DNA from: Oscillospiraceae bacterium
Lineage (GTDB): Bacteria > Bacillota > Clostridia > Oscillospirales > Ruminococcaceae
Direction: 5' to 3'
Assembly: GCA_022770625.1 (NCBI GenBank)
Contig: JALEHK010000035.1
Coordinates: 1-39,904 of the forward strand
DNA: 39,904 nucleotides
Shown here: positions 23,684 to 32,446 of the stretch, one piece after another
How positions within the stretch are numbered: the stretch's first letter is position 1
Layout of the letters: every line of letters begins with the position of its first letter
Program-made: the position numbers and the translations under genes
Notes under the pieces: generated by a model
The model's database searches: none
What the model saw: the letters and a program-made list of their open reading frames with translations, nothing else
What the model was told of the DNA's origin: nothing

Positions 23684-23716
23684 GCATACGTCCAAAACCG
23701 GTCAGAAAGGATCCAC

Positions 23717-24472
23717 ATGAGTTCTATTGACATTTCCGCCGCCCTTCCGCCCGGAGCGGATTATCCGGATATTCCCTTTGACGGCGATTTTTCTTTCCGC
23801 TGCGGCGGATGTGGAAACTGCTGCCGGAAACGAAACGATATTGTCCTTTCGGGGCTGGATCTGTGGCGGCTGGCGGGAAGGCTCGGGCTTCCGACCGAAC
23901 TGGTCATTGCGTCCTTCGGAAAAAAGGTGACCGGTTCTTCCTCCCGCATTCCGGTCATCCGGCTGATGCCGCGGAAGGACACCGGGAACTGTCCCTTTCT
24001 GACCGCCCGCTCCGGTTGTGCCGTCCATTCGCATAAGCCGCTTGTCTGTGCGCTTTATCCGCTCGGACAGTCAATCGAGATTTTCCCCGGAATCGACCCG
24101 TCCAAAGAATCCGACCGCCGGAAAGCGATTCACTATTTTTCGCAGGACACCGGATGCAGCGGGGAAAAAGTCACCCTTTCGCTTCGGGAATATCTGGCGG
24201 GGTTTGCGATCGAAGAACGGGAAGAACTGGATTTGCGGTGGGCGCGGGACTGTCTCGCTCTTTCCTCAAGAGTCAAAGGCCTGGAAAAGCGGCTGCGGCC
24301 GATCGAGATGAAATACCTTCAGCGAAAGATCGAGCGGGCGCTTTATCTGGACTACGATTCGGAGACAGACTTTGCTCCGCAGTATGAGCAGAATATCGCC
24401 GAACTGGAGCGGGTGCTCTGCAAATTAGAGGGCGATACCTCTTCACTTCAGACAGATGAAAGGTGTACATAA
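23717..24472 (+). CDS. YkgJ family cysteine cluster protein
   Basis: A 251-residue cytosolic protein of the YkgJ (CxxCxxCC) family, thought to bind zinc or an iron-sulfur cluster. The first cluster is FRCGGCGNCCRK near residue 30-41. The second group comes from NCPFLTARSGCAVHSHKPLVC at about 92-112, ending in the family LYPLG motif. The rest is helical and charged. Three bases after its stop begins the FliB-family gene, itself a cysteine-cluster protein, so the two are surely cotranscribed and may act together. The ATG has a GAAAGGAT site. Confidence 0.88.
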   Translation: MSSIDISAALPPGADYPDIPFDGDFSFRCGGCGNCCRKRNDIVLSGLDLWRLAGRLGLPTELVIASFGKKVTGSSSRIPVIRLMPRKDTGNCPFLTARSGCAVHSHKPLVCALYPLGQSIEIFPGIDPSKESDRRKAIHYFSQDTGCSGEKVTLSLREYLAGFAIEEREELDLRWARDCLALSSRVKGLEKRLRPIEMKYLQRKIERALYLDYDSETDFAPQYEQNIAELERVLCKLEGDTSSLQTDERCT

Positions 24473-24475
24473 GCC

Positions 24476-25549
24476 ATGAAAATCATCATTCCCGACTACT
24501 ATCCCCTCTTTTCCTGCATCGCGGGGAAATGTCCTGATACCTGCTGCGCCGGATGGGAGGTCGTTGTCGATCCGGAAAGCGAAAAGCGGTACATGGAACT
24601 CCAGTCGCCGCTCGGTGAACGGATCCGGCGGGAGATGACTTCGATCGACGGCGAGACCTGCTTTCAGGCGCAAGCGGACGGGCGCTGTCCCTTTCTGAAC
24701 GAGAAAAATCTCTGCGATATTCAGGCGGAACTTGGAGAAGAAGCGCTCTGCCAGACCTGTCACCTCTATCCCCGCTTTATCAACAACTTCGGCGGAAGCG
24801 AAGAACGCGGACTCTCCCTTTCCTGCCCCGAAGCGGCTCGGATCATTCTTTCCCGCCGGAAAAGGCTGACGCTGACTTTCGAGGATCATCCCGAACTTCC
24901 GATCCAGCTCACCGATATGGATGCCGATGTTTTTTCCGGGATGCAAACGCTCCGAGCGGCGGCGCTTGATCTGGCCGGAATGAATGAGATTCCGATGAAC
25001 CACCGCTTGGCGCTGATCCTGCGGATGGCGCGCAAGGGCGGAGATTCACTGGACGCGCTTCCGGAAACGCTGGTCGAAAAGCTGACGCCAAAGGAATTGA
25101 TCCCCCAGCTCAAACGTGCCCGCGTCCGCTGTGAAAAAACCGCTCCGCTTACGCCCCAGACAGTCAAAGAAGCGCTTCTTTCGCTCGACATTCTGACCGA
25201 CGGTTGGAAAGAACGGCTCGAAAAAGCGGAGGAGCTTTCGTTTGCGCCTCTTCACCCGCAGTTTGAGGAAAACGTTCTAAACACCTTCCTCTACCGCTAT
25301 CTCGCCCGTTCGGCCTACCCGGACGCCGGAAAGAAGGACTTTTCCGGATACGCGAAGTTCGCGGTCTTTTCGATTCTGGCGCTTCGGATGCTCGGCGCGG
25401 GAATGGATAAAAAGACGCTCACTCGCCTGACGATTCTTTACTCTCGGGAAGTAGAGCACGATGAAGAAAATATCGCGGCGCTTCTCCGTCTCTTCAAAAA
25501 AGACAAGCGCTTTTCGGAAAAGGCGTTTACCGCGGCGCTGCTGAACTAA
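24476..25549 (+). CDS. FliB family protein (flagellin lysine-N-methylase-like)
   Basis: A 357-residue protein whose first ~130 residues carry the FliB cysteine cluster: CIAGKCPDTCCAGWEV, then CPFLNEKNLCDIQAELGE, CQTCHLYPR and SLSCPEAARIIL. In Salmonella, FliB methylates lysines of flagellin. Here no flagellar gene lies in the window, and many Clostridia carry FliB homologs without flagella, so the substrate is open. The C-terminal ~220 residues are helical. It is close in type to the YkgJ gene directly upstream, 3 bp away. The ATG follows the AGGTG of the preceding gene end. Confidence 0.88.
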   Translation: MKIIIPDYYPLFSCIAGKCPDTCCAGWEVVVDPESEKRYMELQSPLGERIRREMTSIDGETCFQAQADGRCPFLNEKNLCDIQAELGEEALCQTCHLYPRFINNFGGSEERGLSLSCPEAARIILSRRKRLTLTFEDHPELPIQLTDMDADVFSGMQTLRAAALDLAGMNEIPMNHRLALILRMARKGGDSLDALPETLVEKLTPKELIPQLKRARVRCEKTAPLTPQTVKEALLSLDILTDGWKERLEKAEELSFAPLHPQFEENVLNTFLYRYLARSAYPDAGKKDFSGYAKFAVFSILALRMLGAGMDKKTLTRLTILYSREVEHDEENIAALLRLFKKDKRFSEKAFTAALLN

Positions 25550-25565
25550 TCTTTTTCGTTTTCCC

Positions 25566-25594
25566 TTGACAAAACCTGCCCTTTCTCTTATACT
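25566..25594 (+). promoter_or_regulatory. Sigma-A promoter of the thiT transcript
   Basis: TTGACA (25566-25571), a 17-bp spacer and TATACT (25589-25594), about 10 bp ahead of the riboswitch. Confidence 0.85.
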
Positions 25595-25612
25595 GATAGT
25601 TGGACATAGAAA

Positions 25613-25690
25613 CAGGGGTGCGCGTCTGCGCTGAGACTTCCCGACGGGAAGAACCCTTTACCTGATCCGGATCATGCCGGCGTAGGGAGT
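25613..25690 (+). ncRNA. TPP (THI-box) riboswitch
   Basis: The core elements are present in order: GGGGTGC at 25615-25621, GCTGAGA at 25630-25636, ACCCTTT at 25653-25659, ACCTGATCCGGATCATGCCG and the closing GCGTAGGGA. These match the thiamin pyrophosphate aptamer. A terminator follows at 25716-25751, so TPP binding should stop transcription before thiT. Confidence 0.96.
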
Positions 25691-25713
25691 TTTCTGAGAC
25701 AAGATCAGATAAC

Positions 25714-25752
25714 AAAGCCCGCCTGCGAACAATCGAAGACGGGCTGTTTTTA
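25714..25752 (+). terminator. Riboswitch-controlled terminator before thiT
   Basis: AGCCCG (25716-25721) pairs with CGGGCT (25740-25745) and is followed by GTTTTT. Confidence 0.75.
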
Positions 25753-25786
25753 TGCCTGAAAATATTTGAAGGAGGTCCTTTTCCCC

Positions 25787-26359
25787 ATGAAAACGGCCAA
25801 AACACAAACCAGAATCCTTGTTGAAGGCGCGCTGATGATCGCGCTGACCCTCGTCCTCTCGTATGTCAAGATCTTCGATCTTCCCTACGGCGGCTCCATC
25901 TCACTCGAGATGATCCCGCTGGTGCTGATGAGCTTCAGAAACGGCACCAAGGCAGGCGTCCTGACCAGCTTCGCTTACTCAATCCTGGGACTGATCCTCG
26001 GTTTCTCGAACGTCATGTACTGCCCGACCCTGTTCACCCAGTTTGCCTGCATCATGCTGGACTACGTTCTGGCCTTTACCGTTCTCGGCTTCTCCTCGTT
26101 CTTTGCCGGACTTTTCGGCGAGAAGAAGGGATTGGGCGTTGTTATGGGCAGCATCATCGTCTGCCTGCTGCGCTTTGTTTGCAGCTACATCTCCGGCGCA
26201 TGGCTCTGGGGCGCGTATATGCCGGACACCTTTTCCAACGTCTGGTGGTACAGCTTTGTCTACAACGGCTCCTATATGTTTCCCAACACGATCATCGTCG
26301 CTGTTGCGGCCGGGCTTCTGTACCGCTACGCACCGAAATTCTTCCAGAGAAAAGCCTGA
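25787..26359 (+). CDS. thiT: Energy-coupled thiamine transporter ThiT
   Basis: The thiamin-binding S component of an ECF transporter, 190 residues with about six membrane helices. Family marks are RILVEGALMIAL near the N-terminus, LPYGGSISLEMIPLVL, and the binding-site region GAWLWGAYMP with NVWWYSFVYNGSYM, which carries the aromatic residues that hold thiamin. It needs the shared EcfA/A'/T module, which is not in this window. The ATG at 25787 follows GAAGGAGG. The TPP riboswitch upstream independently supports the assignment. Confidence 0.96.
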   Translation: MKTAKTQTRILVEGALMIALTLVLSYVKIFDLPYGGSISLEMIPLVLMSFRNGTKAGVLTSFAYSILGLILGFSNVMYCPTLFTQFACIMLDYVLAFTVLGFSSFFAGLFGEKKGLGVVMGSIIVCLLRFVCSYISGAWLWGAYMPDTFSNVWWYSFVYNGSYMFPNTIIVAVAAGLLYRYAPKFFQRKA

Positions 26360-26379
26360 TTCAGCCATATTGATTTAAA

Positions 26380-26432
26380 GAACCCCCGCTTTGGCCTGTT
26401 CGGAGCTACCGGACGGGCCAAGCGGGGGGTTG
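26380..26432. terminator. Bidirectional terminator between thiT and the ABC operon
   Basis: A long stem (AACCCCCGCTT paired with AAGCGGGGGGTT, with GGCC pairing inside) lies between the convergent genes. Confidence 0.85.
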
Positions 26433-26457
26433 TTATTTGTAATCGGTCTATACGCGG

Positions 26458-29400
26458 TTATTCGACGCTCTTGAGCGATTCGACCATATCGATCTTTTTC
26501 AGGCTGTGGTGGACGATCCGGTTGACGATCAGGATAAACAGGATCGTCAGCCCCGCCGCCATCAAGTAGGCGCTCAGCGGCAGGCCGTGAACGAACAGAA
26601 CAACGTCCACCTCGGCGGTGTTGACGACGAAATCCTCCAGCCAGATGCCGCCCAGAAGCCCCGCGCACATTCCCATCAGGGCGGAAGCGGTGTTCTCGCG
26701 GCAGATGTACGCCGAAACCTCCCGGTCATAAAAGCCGAGAACCTTAATGGTCGCCAGCTCCCGCATCCGTTCGGAAACGTTGATGTTAATCAGGTTGTAC
26801 ATAACAATGACCGCGAGCGCCGCAGCCGATAAGATCAGCACCCAGACGATCATATTCAGCGAGGAGATCAGGTCGCTGAAAGCATCGGCGTAATAGGACA
26901 TCCCGATGACACCCTGAACGTTATCGATACCGAGAAGAGCGCTGCTGACCTGTGCTGAATCCGATCCATCCGTTTCGGTGATCAAAAGTGCGGTCGGGCT
27001 TGGCGGGGTTCCATACAGCTGAGTATAAAGGGTGGGCGTGATATAAACGTAGTGGTTGATATAGGTCTCGGCAATCGCTTCAACCGTCACATCCACCCCT
27101 TCCCCGTCCGAACTTTGAATGCGGACAGTATCGCCCACGGAAACACTGAGAAGCTTTGACAGCTTTTTCGTGATAATGGCGCCGTTATCGTCCAGTTCCA
27201 ACGGTTCCCCGCTTTCCGCGTCCCGAAGGCCGATAAAATCCGTCAGGTTATCCGGCTCAGAGGGAACGTAGAGATAGATCGAAGAGACGCTCTTTCCGGA
27301 AAGAGACTGGATATCGGTCTTTTTACTGGTCACGGTCATCGCGTTCTCTACGCCGTCGATCGAAAGGGCGTTCTCTTTCAAAGACGAAACCTCTTCGTCG
27401 GTCAGATTTTCAGCAATCGAAAGGGTCGCGTCATAGGTAAAGACGCCGCCGAACTGTCTGGAGGCGATCGAACTGATGGCGTAACGAAGCCCGAAGCCGG
27501 TCAGCATCAGCGCTGTGCAGCCCGCGACCCCGATCACTGTCATCAGCATACGGGATTTATAACGGAAGAGGTTGCGGAAGGTCACCTTATGGCTGAACGA
27601 AAGGCGGTTCCAAAAAGGCGTGATCCGTTCGAACAGAATCCGCTTTCCATTTTTCGGAGACTTGGGGCGCATCAGCTGAGCGGGTACGCTCTTCAGCACG
27701 CCGCAACAGGTCGCAAGGGTAACGGCTCCGGTACAGATGACCGATACGATCATGCAGCCGGCCAGATAGTCCCAATGGATCGGCGTCAGGATATAAGGAA
27801 CCTGATACATCGCGCGGTAGCAGTTGATAATGACCATCGGGAGGAGCTTTAAGCCGATCAGACAGCCGAAAACGCTTCCGCAGATCGATGCAAGCGCCGC
27901 GTAGAGCAGATATTTCATGACGATCGCGCTTCCCTTAAAGCCGAGTGCCTTCATTGTTCCGATCTGAGTACGCTGTTCCTCGACCATTCGGGTCATCGTC
28001 GTCAGGCAGACGAGCGCGGCTACCAGTACAAAAAATACCGGGAAAACAGCGGCGATGGCGTCTACCTTGTCCGAGTCGTCTGCGATCGTTCCGACGCCTG
28101 GAAAGTTCGAATGATCCAGAAGATACCATTCGGGTGCTTTCAGCGTTGAAAGGGTCTCCTCCGCATCCGAAAGATCGGTTTTGGCGTCGGCGATCTTCTG
28201 CCGGGCGTCGGGGAGCTTTTCGTTATATTCGTTCAGCCCGTCCTGATACTCATTCTCACCATCGGTCAGCTTCTGATAGGCTTCATCGAGCGAATCATCC
28301 GCATCTTTCCGGGATGCGTCCAGTTCTTTTCGGGCGGAATCCAGCTGAGCCTGTGCGCTTTCCAACTGAGACGCGCCGGAATCGATCGTTTTCTTTGCCG
28401 CGTCCAGCTGCGCCTTTCCATCCTTGTACTGCGCTTCACCCGATTCGATCGCCGCTGAAAGGGCATCAAGCTGAGTCTTTCCTTCGGTCAGCTGCTGCTG
28501 CGACTGGTCAAGAGATGCGCTGGCCGCAGAAATCGCCTGAGAAAGCGCGGAAGCATAGGCGGCCTTTTCGCTTCCGGAAGAGGTGATGTAACCGGTCAGA
28601 AGTTCCGGCATTCCCTCGTCCAACGCGGAGGAGGTCTGAATCAGGGAAAGGGTATCCTCATCCAGACCCGAAAGGTCAGCCGTGCGGGAGGAAAATGCAC
28701 TTTGAATATTCCCGATACCGGCAAGCAGCGTTTTTCCGCTGTCAAGCTGAGTTTCCGCATCGGAAAGCTGCGCCGAAAGAGCGTCCCGCTGAGCGATATA
28801 TCCGTCCAGTGTTTCGCGGGAAGCGGACAACTGCGCGGCAGAAGCATCATATTCGTCTTTTCCCCGCTGCCATTTCTCACGCTGAGCATCCAGTTCCTTT
28901 TCGGATGCGGCAAGCGTATCCTCCGCATCCGAGAGCTTCTGTTCCGCCTCGGCTTTCTGATCGTAATAACTCTCCCAGTTCTCATCCAGTTCCTTTCGGG
29001 CATCGGAGAGAGAGGTCTCCGCATCGGACAATTCTTTTTCCCCGTCCGCGATCTCTTTCTCTCCGTCCGCAATACCATCCGACAGTTCCTGACGGGTCTC
29101 TTCAAAGCGCGCCTGTGTCCGCTCTTTTCCGAGCGCTTCCAGACGTGAGGTGGCATCCTCAACCGCCTGATCGTATTCGTCTGAAAAGATCGGAAGGTCT
29201 TTTGTGCTCTCAAACGAAAGGTAGACATCGGTATAGACATCCAACGTAAAGTTTTCCTCGGGGATCAGGATAAATCCGTCCAGCGTGCCGTCCGAAATGG
29301 TGGTCGTACCGTAGCTGTAGCCGAAATACTGGGGAAGCTGCGCAATACCGACCACCGTATACTCGGTACCGGAAAGGGTATCGGACAGATCCTCATTGTC

Positions 29401-29865
29401 TCCGTACAGGTTCAGCGTATCGCCAAGTTCCCAATGGGGCTCATCCAGCGAAGAGGTTCCGATCACGCATTCATTCGCCGCTTCGGGAAGCCGTCCTTCA
29501 TGAACAAGCGGAAGGTTAAGGGTATTTTCGGCGTCGTAGCCGATCGCCTTGATGACCAGTTCATCTCCCGATGTGTTCGTTGTCAGGAGGTCTTTGGAAT
29601 ACCCGGCGGAAAACGCCCGAATATCTCCGGAAGATTGGATTGCCTCGATATCTTCCTCATCGAATCCCCACCCGGAGAGCAGGTGAAGATCCGCAAGGTT
29701 TGAGTCGCCAAGGTAGGTCTCTGCTGTATTCTTCATATCCGGGCAGGCCGCCTTGACGCCCGAGAAAAAGCCGCTTCCGATCGCAACGATCGCAAGGATC
29801 GAGAAAAAACGGCTCTTGGAGCGCCGGATCTCCCGAAGTGCTTCCCTGAACAATACATTCTTCAT
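26458..29865 (-). CDS. Giant FtsX-like ABC permease with coiled-coil insert
   Basis: A 1135-residue membrane protein with the MacB/FtsX permease layout. One helix lies near residues 18-38 (FFSILAIVAIGSGFF), then a large extracellular part, three helices at about 615-740, a second set of FtsX domains, and three C-terminal helices. The extracellular part first has a MacB-like periplasmic fold, then about 350 residues (roughly 240-590) of repeated D-G/A-x-x-E/Q-L units such as DGEKEIADGEKELSDA, a long coiled coil. Such inserts occur in FtsX-like and YhgE-type proteins of Firmicutes. The function is unknown; peptide export or wall-related roles are typical. The ATG at 29865 has a GGTGAG site; the ATPase stop is 4 bp away. 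Confidence 0.88.
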   Translation of the reverse strand: MKNVLFREALREIRRSKSRFFSILAIVAIGSGFFSGVKAACPDMKNTAETYLGDSNLADLHLLSGWGFDEEDIEAIQSSGDIRAFSAGYSKDLLTTNTSGDELVIKAIGYDAENTLNLPLVHEGRLPEAANECVIGTSSLDEPHWELGDTLNLYGDNEDLSDTLSGTEYTVVGIAQLPQYFGYSYGTTTISDGTLDGFILIPEENFTLDVYTDVYLSFESTKDLPIFSDEYDQAVEDATSRLEALGKERTQARFEETRQELSDGIADGEKEIADGEKELSDAETSLSDARKELDENWESYYDQKAEAEQKLSDAEDTLAASEKELDAQREKWQRGKDEYDASAAQLSASRETLDGYIAQRDALSAQLSDAETQLDSGKTLLAGIGNIQSAFSSRTADLSGLDEDTLSLIQTSSALDEGMPELLTGYITSSGSEKAAYASALSQAISAASASLDQSQQQLTEGKTQLDALSAAIESGEAQYKDGKAQLDAAKKTIDSGASQLESAQAQLDSARKELDASRKDADDSLDEAYQKLTDGENEYQDGLNEYNEKLPDARQKIADAKTDLSDAEETLSTLKAPEWYLLDHSNFPGVGTIADDSDKVDAIAAVFPVFFVLVAALVCLTTMTRMVEEQRTQIGTMKALGFKGSAIVMKYLLYAALASICGSVFGCLIGLKLLPMVIINCYRAMYQVPYILTPIHWDYLAGCMIVSVICTGAVTLATCCGVLKSVPAQLMRPKSPKNGKRILFERITPFWNRLSFSHKVTFRNLFRYKSRMLMTVIGVAGCTALMLTGFGLRYAISSIASRQFGGVFTYDATLSIAENLTDEEVSSLKENALSIDGVENAMTVTSKKTDIQSLSGKSVSSIYLYVPSEPDNLTDFIGLRDAESGEPLELDDNGAIITKKLSKLLSVSVGDTVRIQSSDGEGVDVTVEAIAETYINHYVYITPTLYTQLYGTPPSPTALLITETDGSDSAQVSSALLGIDNVQGVIGMSYYADAFSDLISSLNMIVWVLILSAAALAVIVMYNLININVSERMRELATIKVLGFYDREVSAYICRENTASALMGMCAGLLGGIWLEDFVVNTAEVDVVLFVHGLPLSAYLMAAGLTILFILIVNRIVHHSLKKIDMVESLKSVE

Positions 29866-29869
29866 AGGC

Positions 29870-30571
29870 TCACCACTCAATCTCTTCGACCGGAGTCGAA
29901 GCCGGGTTAATCTTCTGCTCCACGACCTTCGCGTTCTTCATCCGGATCACCCGATCGGCCATCGGCGTAATCGCCTGGTTATGCGTGATCAGGATCACGG
30001 TCATCTGCTGTTCACGGCAGGTATCCTGAAGCAGCTTCAAAATATTCTTACCCGTGTTGTAGTCAAGCGCGCCGGTCGGCTCATCGCAGAGCAGGAGCTT
30101 GGGACGCTTGGCCAGTGCGCGTGCGATCGAGACTCGCTGCTGCTCGCCGCCGGAAAGTTGCGCCGGGAAGTTGTCCAGACGGTCGCCAAGTCCCACCAGA
30201 CGCAAAACCTCCGCCGCGTCCATGGCACCGGGACAGATCTGGGTCGCAAGCTCGACGTTTTCCTTCGCGGTCAGATTGGGAACCAGATTGTAAAACTGGA
30301 AAACAAAGCCGATGTCCAGCCGCCGGTATTCGGTCAGCTGACGGGAATTAAACCTGGCAATATCCTTTCCGTCCACCAGAACCTTTCCTTCATCGCAGCT
30401 GTCCATTCCGCCGAGAATATTGAGGATGGTCGATTTTCCGGCACCCGATGCGCCGACAACGACCGCGAACTCGCCTTTTTCGATTGCAAAGCTAACCCCG
30501 TCGGAAGCGGTGATCGTGACCTCTCCCATCCGGTAGCGCTTATAGACGTCTTTCAGCTCTACATAGCTCAT
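29870..30571 (-). CDS. ABC transporter ATPase (MacB/LolD type)
   Basis: The 233-residue ATPase that partners the FtsX-like permease directly downstream. It has Walker [10 protein letters not shown] at about 41-49, the Q-loop [15 protein letters not shown] typical of the MacB/LolD group, the signature [15 protein letters not shown], Walker [13 protein letters not shown] and the H-loop ITHN. The two genes form an operon with a 4-bp gap. The promoter is TTGATT-18-TATAAT at 30622-30651. The ATG at 30571 follows an AAGGTGAAGG site. Confidence 0.94.
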   Translation of the reverse strand: MSYVELKDVYKRYRMGEVTITASDGVSFAIEKGEFAVVVGASGAGKSTILNILGGMDSCDEGKVLVDGKDIARFNSRQLTEYRRLDIGFVFQFYNLVPNLTAKENVELATQICPGAMDAAEVLRLVGLGDRLDNFPAQLSGGEQQRVSIARALAKRPKLLLCDEPTGALDYNTGKNILKLLQDTCREQQMTVILITHNQAITPMADRVIRMKNAKVVEQKINPASTPVEEIEW

Positions 30572-30621
30572 ATTCCTTCACCTTTCTCTCCAATCTCTCT
30601 AAAATCCATTCTTCTATTTAC

Positions 30622-30651
30622 ATTATATAGCACGCTTGAAGCCGCAATCAA
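30622..30651 (-). promoter_or_regulatory. Promoter of the MacB-like operon
   Basis: TTGATT (30646-30651), an 18-bp spacer and TATAAT (30622-30627). Confidence 0.65.
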
Positions 30652-30679
30652 GCAAAAGAATGTGAACAATTCATGGAAA

Positions 30680-30722
30680 AGAAAAAAACCGCGGAAACGT
30701 CCGTAAGGAGCATTTTCCGCAG
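30680..30722 (-). terminator. Terminator of bioY
   Basis: GCGGAAA pairs with TTTCCGC around a ~17-nt loop, followed on the minus strand by GGTTTTTT. Confidence 0.8.
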
Positions 30723-30739
30723 CTTTCTGAAAGCTGTTT

Positions 30740-31255
30740 TTATACAAGCGCCGCCGTATGGGAAAGGGCTTTTCTGACCGGAACGGCGATGAGCGCCGCC
30801 GCGATCGCCTTTACGATGTCTCCCGGGAGGAAAACGACAAAGCCGGTGAAGAAAGCGGTTCCGATCGGAGTTCCCGCAACCAACATCATACCGAGCGAAC
30901 CCAGTGTATTGGTGATGACGATCGCCGCGGCTGCCGCGAGGAAGAAGCGCAGGACGTTATTCTTCTGGCCTTTGATGAGGGAGATGACCACGGCCGAAAC
31001 GAGAAAGCCGACAAAATATCCGATCGACGGGCCAAAGGTAAATCTTCCGAGAACCGCCGCCAGCAGGATATAAACGACGACTGCGCTTCCCGCTTCCTTG
31101 GGCTTGAGCAGAAGGCCGGTCAGCGCGATCGCAAGGGTCTGTGCCGTAACCGGAACCGTCGAAAAAGGAATCGGAATCACGATATAGCTGCACGCCATAA
31201 TCAAAGCGGCGCAGAGCGCCACGCGGGTAAGAGTCAGGATACTGTTCTTCTTCAT
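30740..31255 (-). CDS. bioY: Biotin transporter BioY
   Basis: The biotin-binding S component of an ECF transporter, 171 residues and about six membrane helices. It begins with a short basic stretch and has the BioY marks IPIPFSTVPVTAQTLAIALTG (PVTxQT motif) and LGRFTFGPSIGYFVGF, with VFLPGDIVKAIAAA near the C-terminus. It needs the EcfA/A'/T energy module or may work alone as some BioY proteins do. A BirA-type operator and promoter precede it, so uptake is presumably shut off when biotin is plentiful. A GGAG site precedes the ATG. Confidence 0.95.
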   Translation of the reverse strand: MKKNSILTLTRVALCAALIMACSYIVIPIPFSTVPVTAQTLAIALTGLLLKPKEAGSAVVVYILLAAVLGRFTFGPSIGYFVGFLVSAVVISLIKGQKNNVLRFFLAAAAAIVITNTLGSLGMMLVAGTPIGTAFFTGFVVFLPGDIVKAIAAALIAVPVRKALSHTAALV

Positions 31256-31272
31256 CTTTTCATACTCCTTAC

Positions 31273-31303
31273 GTTAACCTTTATTTTTACATCAGGTTTA
31301 CAC
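31273..31303. promoter_or_regulatory. BirA-type biotin operator
   Basis: GTTAACC (31273-31279) and GGTTTACAC (31295-31303) form an imperfect inverted repeat with a 15-bp spacer. This is the GTTAAC-N14-16-GTTAAC plan of Firmicutes BirA sites. It lies just downstream of the -10 box and just ahead of bioY. Confidence 0.85.
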
Positions 31304-31309
31304 TAATGG

Positions 31310-31338
31310 AGTATAGCAGAGATGAAGCTGTTTGTCAA
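31310..31338 (-). promoter_or_regulatory. Sigma-A promoter of bioY
   Basis: TTGACA (31333-31338), a 17-bp spacer and TATACT (31310-31315). Confidence 0.85.
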
Positions 31339-31364
31339 CCTGTGTTTTCGAAAGTGGTTAACAC

Positions 31365-31925
31365 CTATCCGTTTATCTCTTCGATGCTGATATTTTCAGC
31401 CGAAAGTCCGGTCTCTTCGAGGATGATATTCTTGATCTGATTGGCGGTCTCGGCGGTCAGCCCTTCGGTCTGTACGACCAGACGCGCCGAACCGGAATCG
31501 ACATACGCCAGACATTCTGTAAACCCTTTTGCCTTTACAAGCGTTTCGATCTTATTTTCACTCTCGATCTGTGCCGAAACAGCCAGTGCTTTTTCGGCGG
31601 CAAGCTCCTTTTCCCCATCATCTGTCTGCTCCGCGCCAAGCGTCTGGGCAAGCGTCTCGATTGCTTCGTCACGGGCCTTCCGGCGGGAAAGCCGTGCTTC
31701 GGTGAAATAATCGCTTTCCGAAACCTCTGCACCGGTCAGCTGAGCTTCCCCGTACCTTTCGGTCTCTTCAGAACCGCTCTGGGTCGTTTCTGAAGAGGAT
31801 GCGGTCAGAAGATCTGCGTTTCCGGTGTCGGTGAAGATGTAGTTTAAGTAGACGGCGATCCCGAGAATGGTCACAAGGCTCGCCAGAATGATCTGTTTTT
31901 TACCAAGGATGACACTCATCTTCAT
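31365..31925 (-). CDS. spoIIIAH: Stage III sporulation protein AH
   Basis: A mother-cell membrane protein that meets forespore SpoIIQ across the intermembrane space and forms a ring of the feeding-tube channel. The 186-residue protein has one helix near residues 10-28 (IILASLVTILGIAVYLNYIF), an acidic linker, then a YscJ/FliF-like ring-building domain at about 85-185, with ARDEAIETL and GLTAETANQIKNIILEETG. It is the last gene of the operon, 20 bp after spoIIIAG. AAAGGAG precedes the ATG. No strong terminator was seen behind it. Confidence 0.93.
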   Translation of the reverse strand: MKMSVILGKKQIILASLVTILGIAVYLNYIFTDTGNADLLTASSSETTQSGSEETERYGEAQLTGAEVSESDYFTEARLSRRKARDEAIETLAQTLGAEQTDDGEKELAAEKALAVSAQIESENKIETLVKAKGFTECLAYVDSGSARLVVQTEGLTAETANQIKNIILEETGLSAENISIEEING

Positions 31926-31945
31926 AAAAATGCTCCTTTCCCTGC

Positions 31946-32446
31946 CTATGGATTTCGATTTCCCTCCGAGACGCTGATCCGCGTACTCGAAAGTCCGTAA
32001 AGAGCGCGTATCAGCGCATCGATTTTTTCCTCTACCTTTGGATCCCCGCCCCCTTCGCAGACGATCGCGACGCCCGAGACCTTCGGCGGACTGGAGGCAA
32101 CGTGAACGGCAGAACCCGAAGCAATCACGGCATTTTCACTGACCCGTCTGCTTTCGGAGCTTTCATCCGTATCCGTTTCGAGAAGAAAACTCTCCGTTCC
32201 GGTATCCGAAAGGCTGACGAGGACAAACGCCTTCCCTGCCCCATCGATCCGCTCGACCGCATCGGCCAAACGCTGTTCGATCTCCGACTGGATCGTTTTT
32301 GCGTCCTGAACCGAATCCTGTACGGATTCCCGCGAGACGGTTTGGGGAATGATCGAGGGCAGGATCAGCAGTCCAATCCCGATGACCCCGCAGGCTGTCA
32401 GCCACTTCGGATCCTTCAGCCGCCTTTTAAGTCCTTCCATCTTCAT
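31946..32446 (-). CDS. spoIIIAG: Stage III sporulation protein AG
   Basis: A mother-cell membrane protein of 166 residues that in B. subtilis forms a large ring in the SpoIIIA-SpoIIQ channel. One helix lies at about residues 16-34 (LTACGVIGIGLLILPSII). The C-terminal part has VSGVAIVCEGGGDPKVEEKI, the family signature of the YscJ-like ring domain, and a final SSTRISVSEG strand. It is shorter than the B. subtilis protein (about 229 residues), mainly in the linker. The start overlaps the spoIIIAF stop by 4 bp (ATGA). Confidence 0.93.
   Translation of the reverse strand: MKMEGLKRRLKDPKWLTACGVIGIGLLILPSIIPQTVSRESVQDSVQDAKTIQSEIEQRLADAVERIDGAGKAFVLVSLSDTGTESFLLETDTDESSESRRVSENAVIASGSAVHVASSPPKVSGVAIVCEGGGDPKVEEKIDALIRALYGLSSTRISVSEGNRNP

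Noticed and set aside
28695-29249. Open frames on both strands over the permease coiled coil
   Set aside because: The repetitive codons of the coiled coil produce long open frames in other frames by chance.
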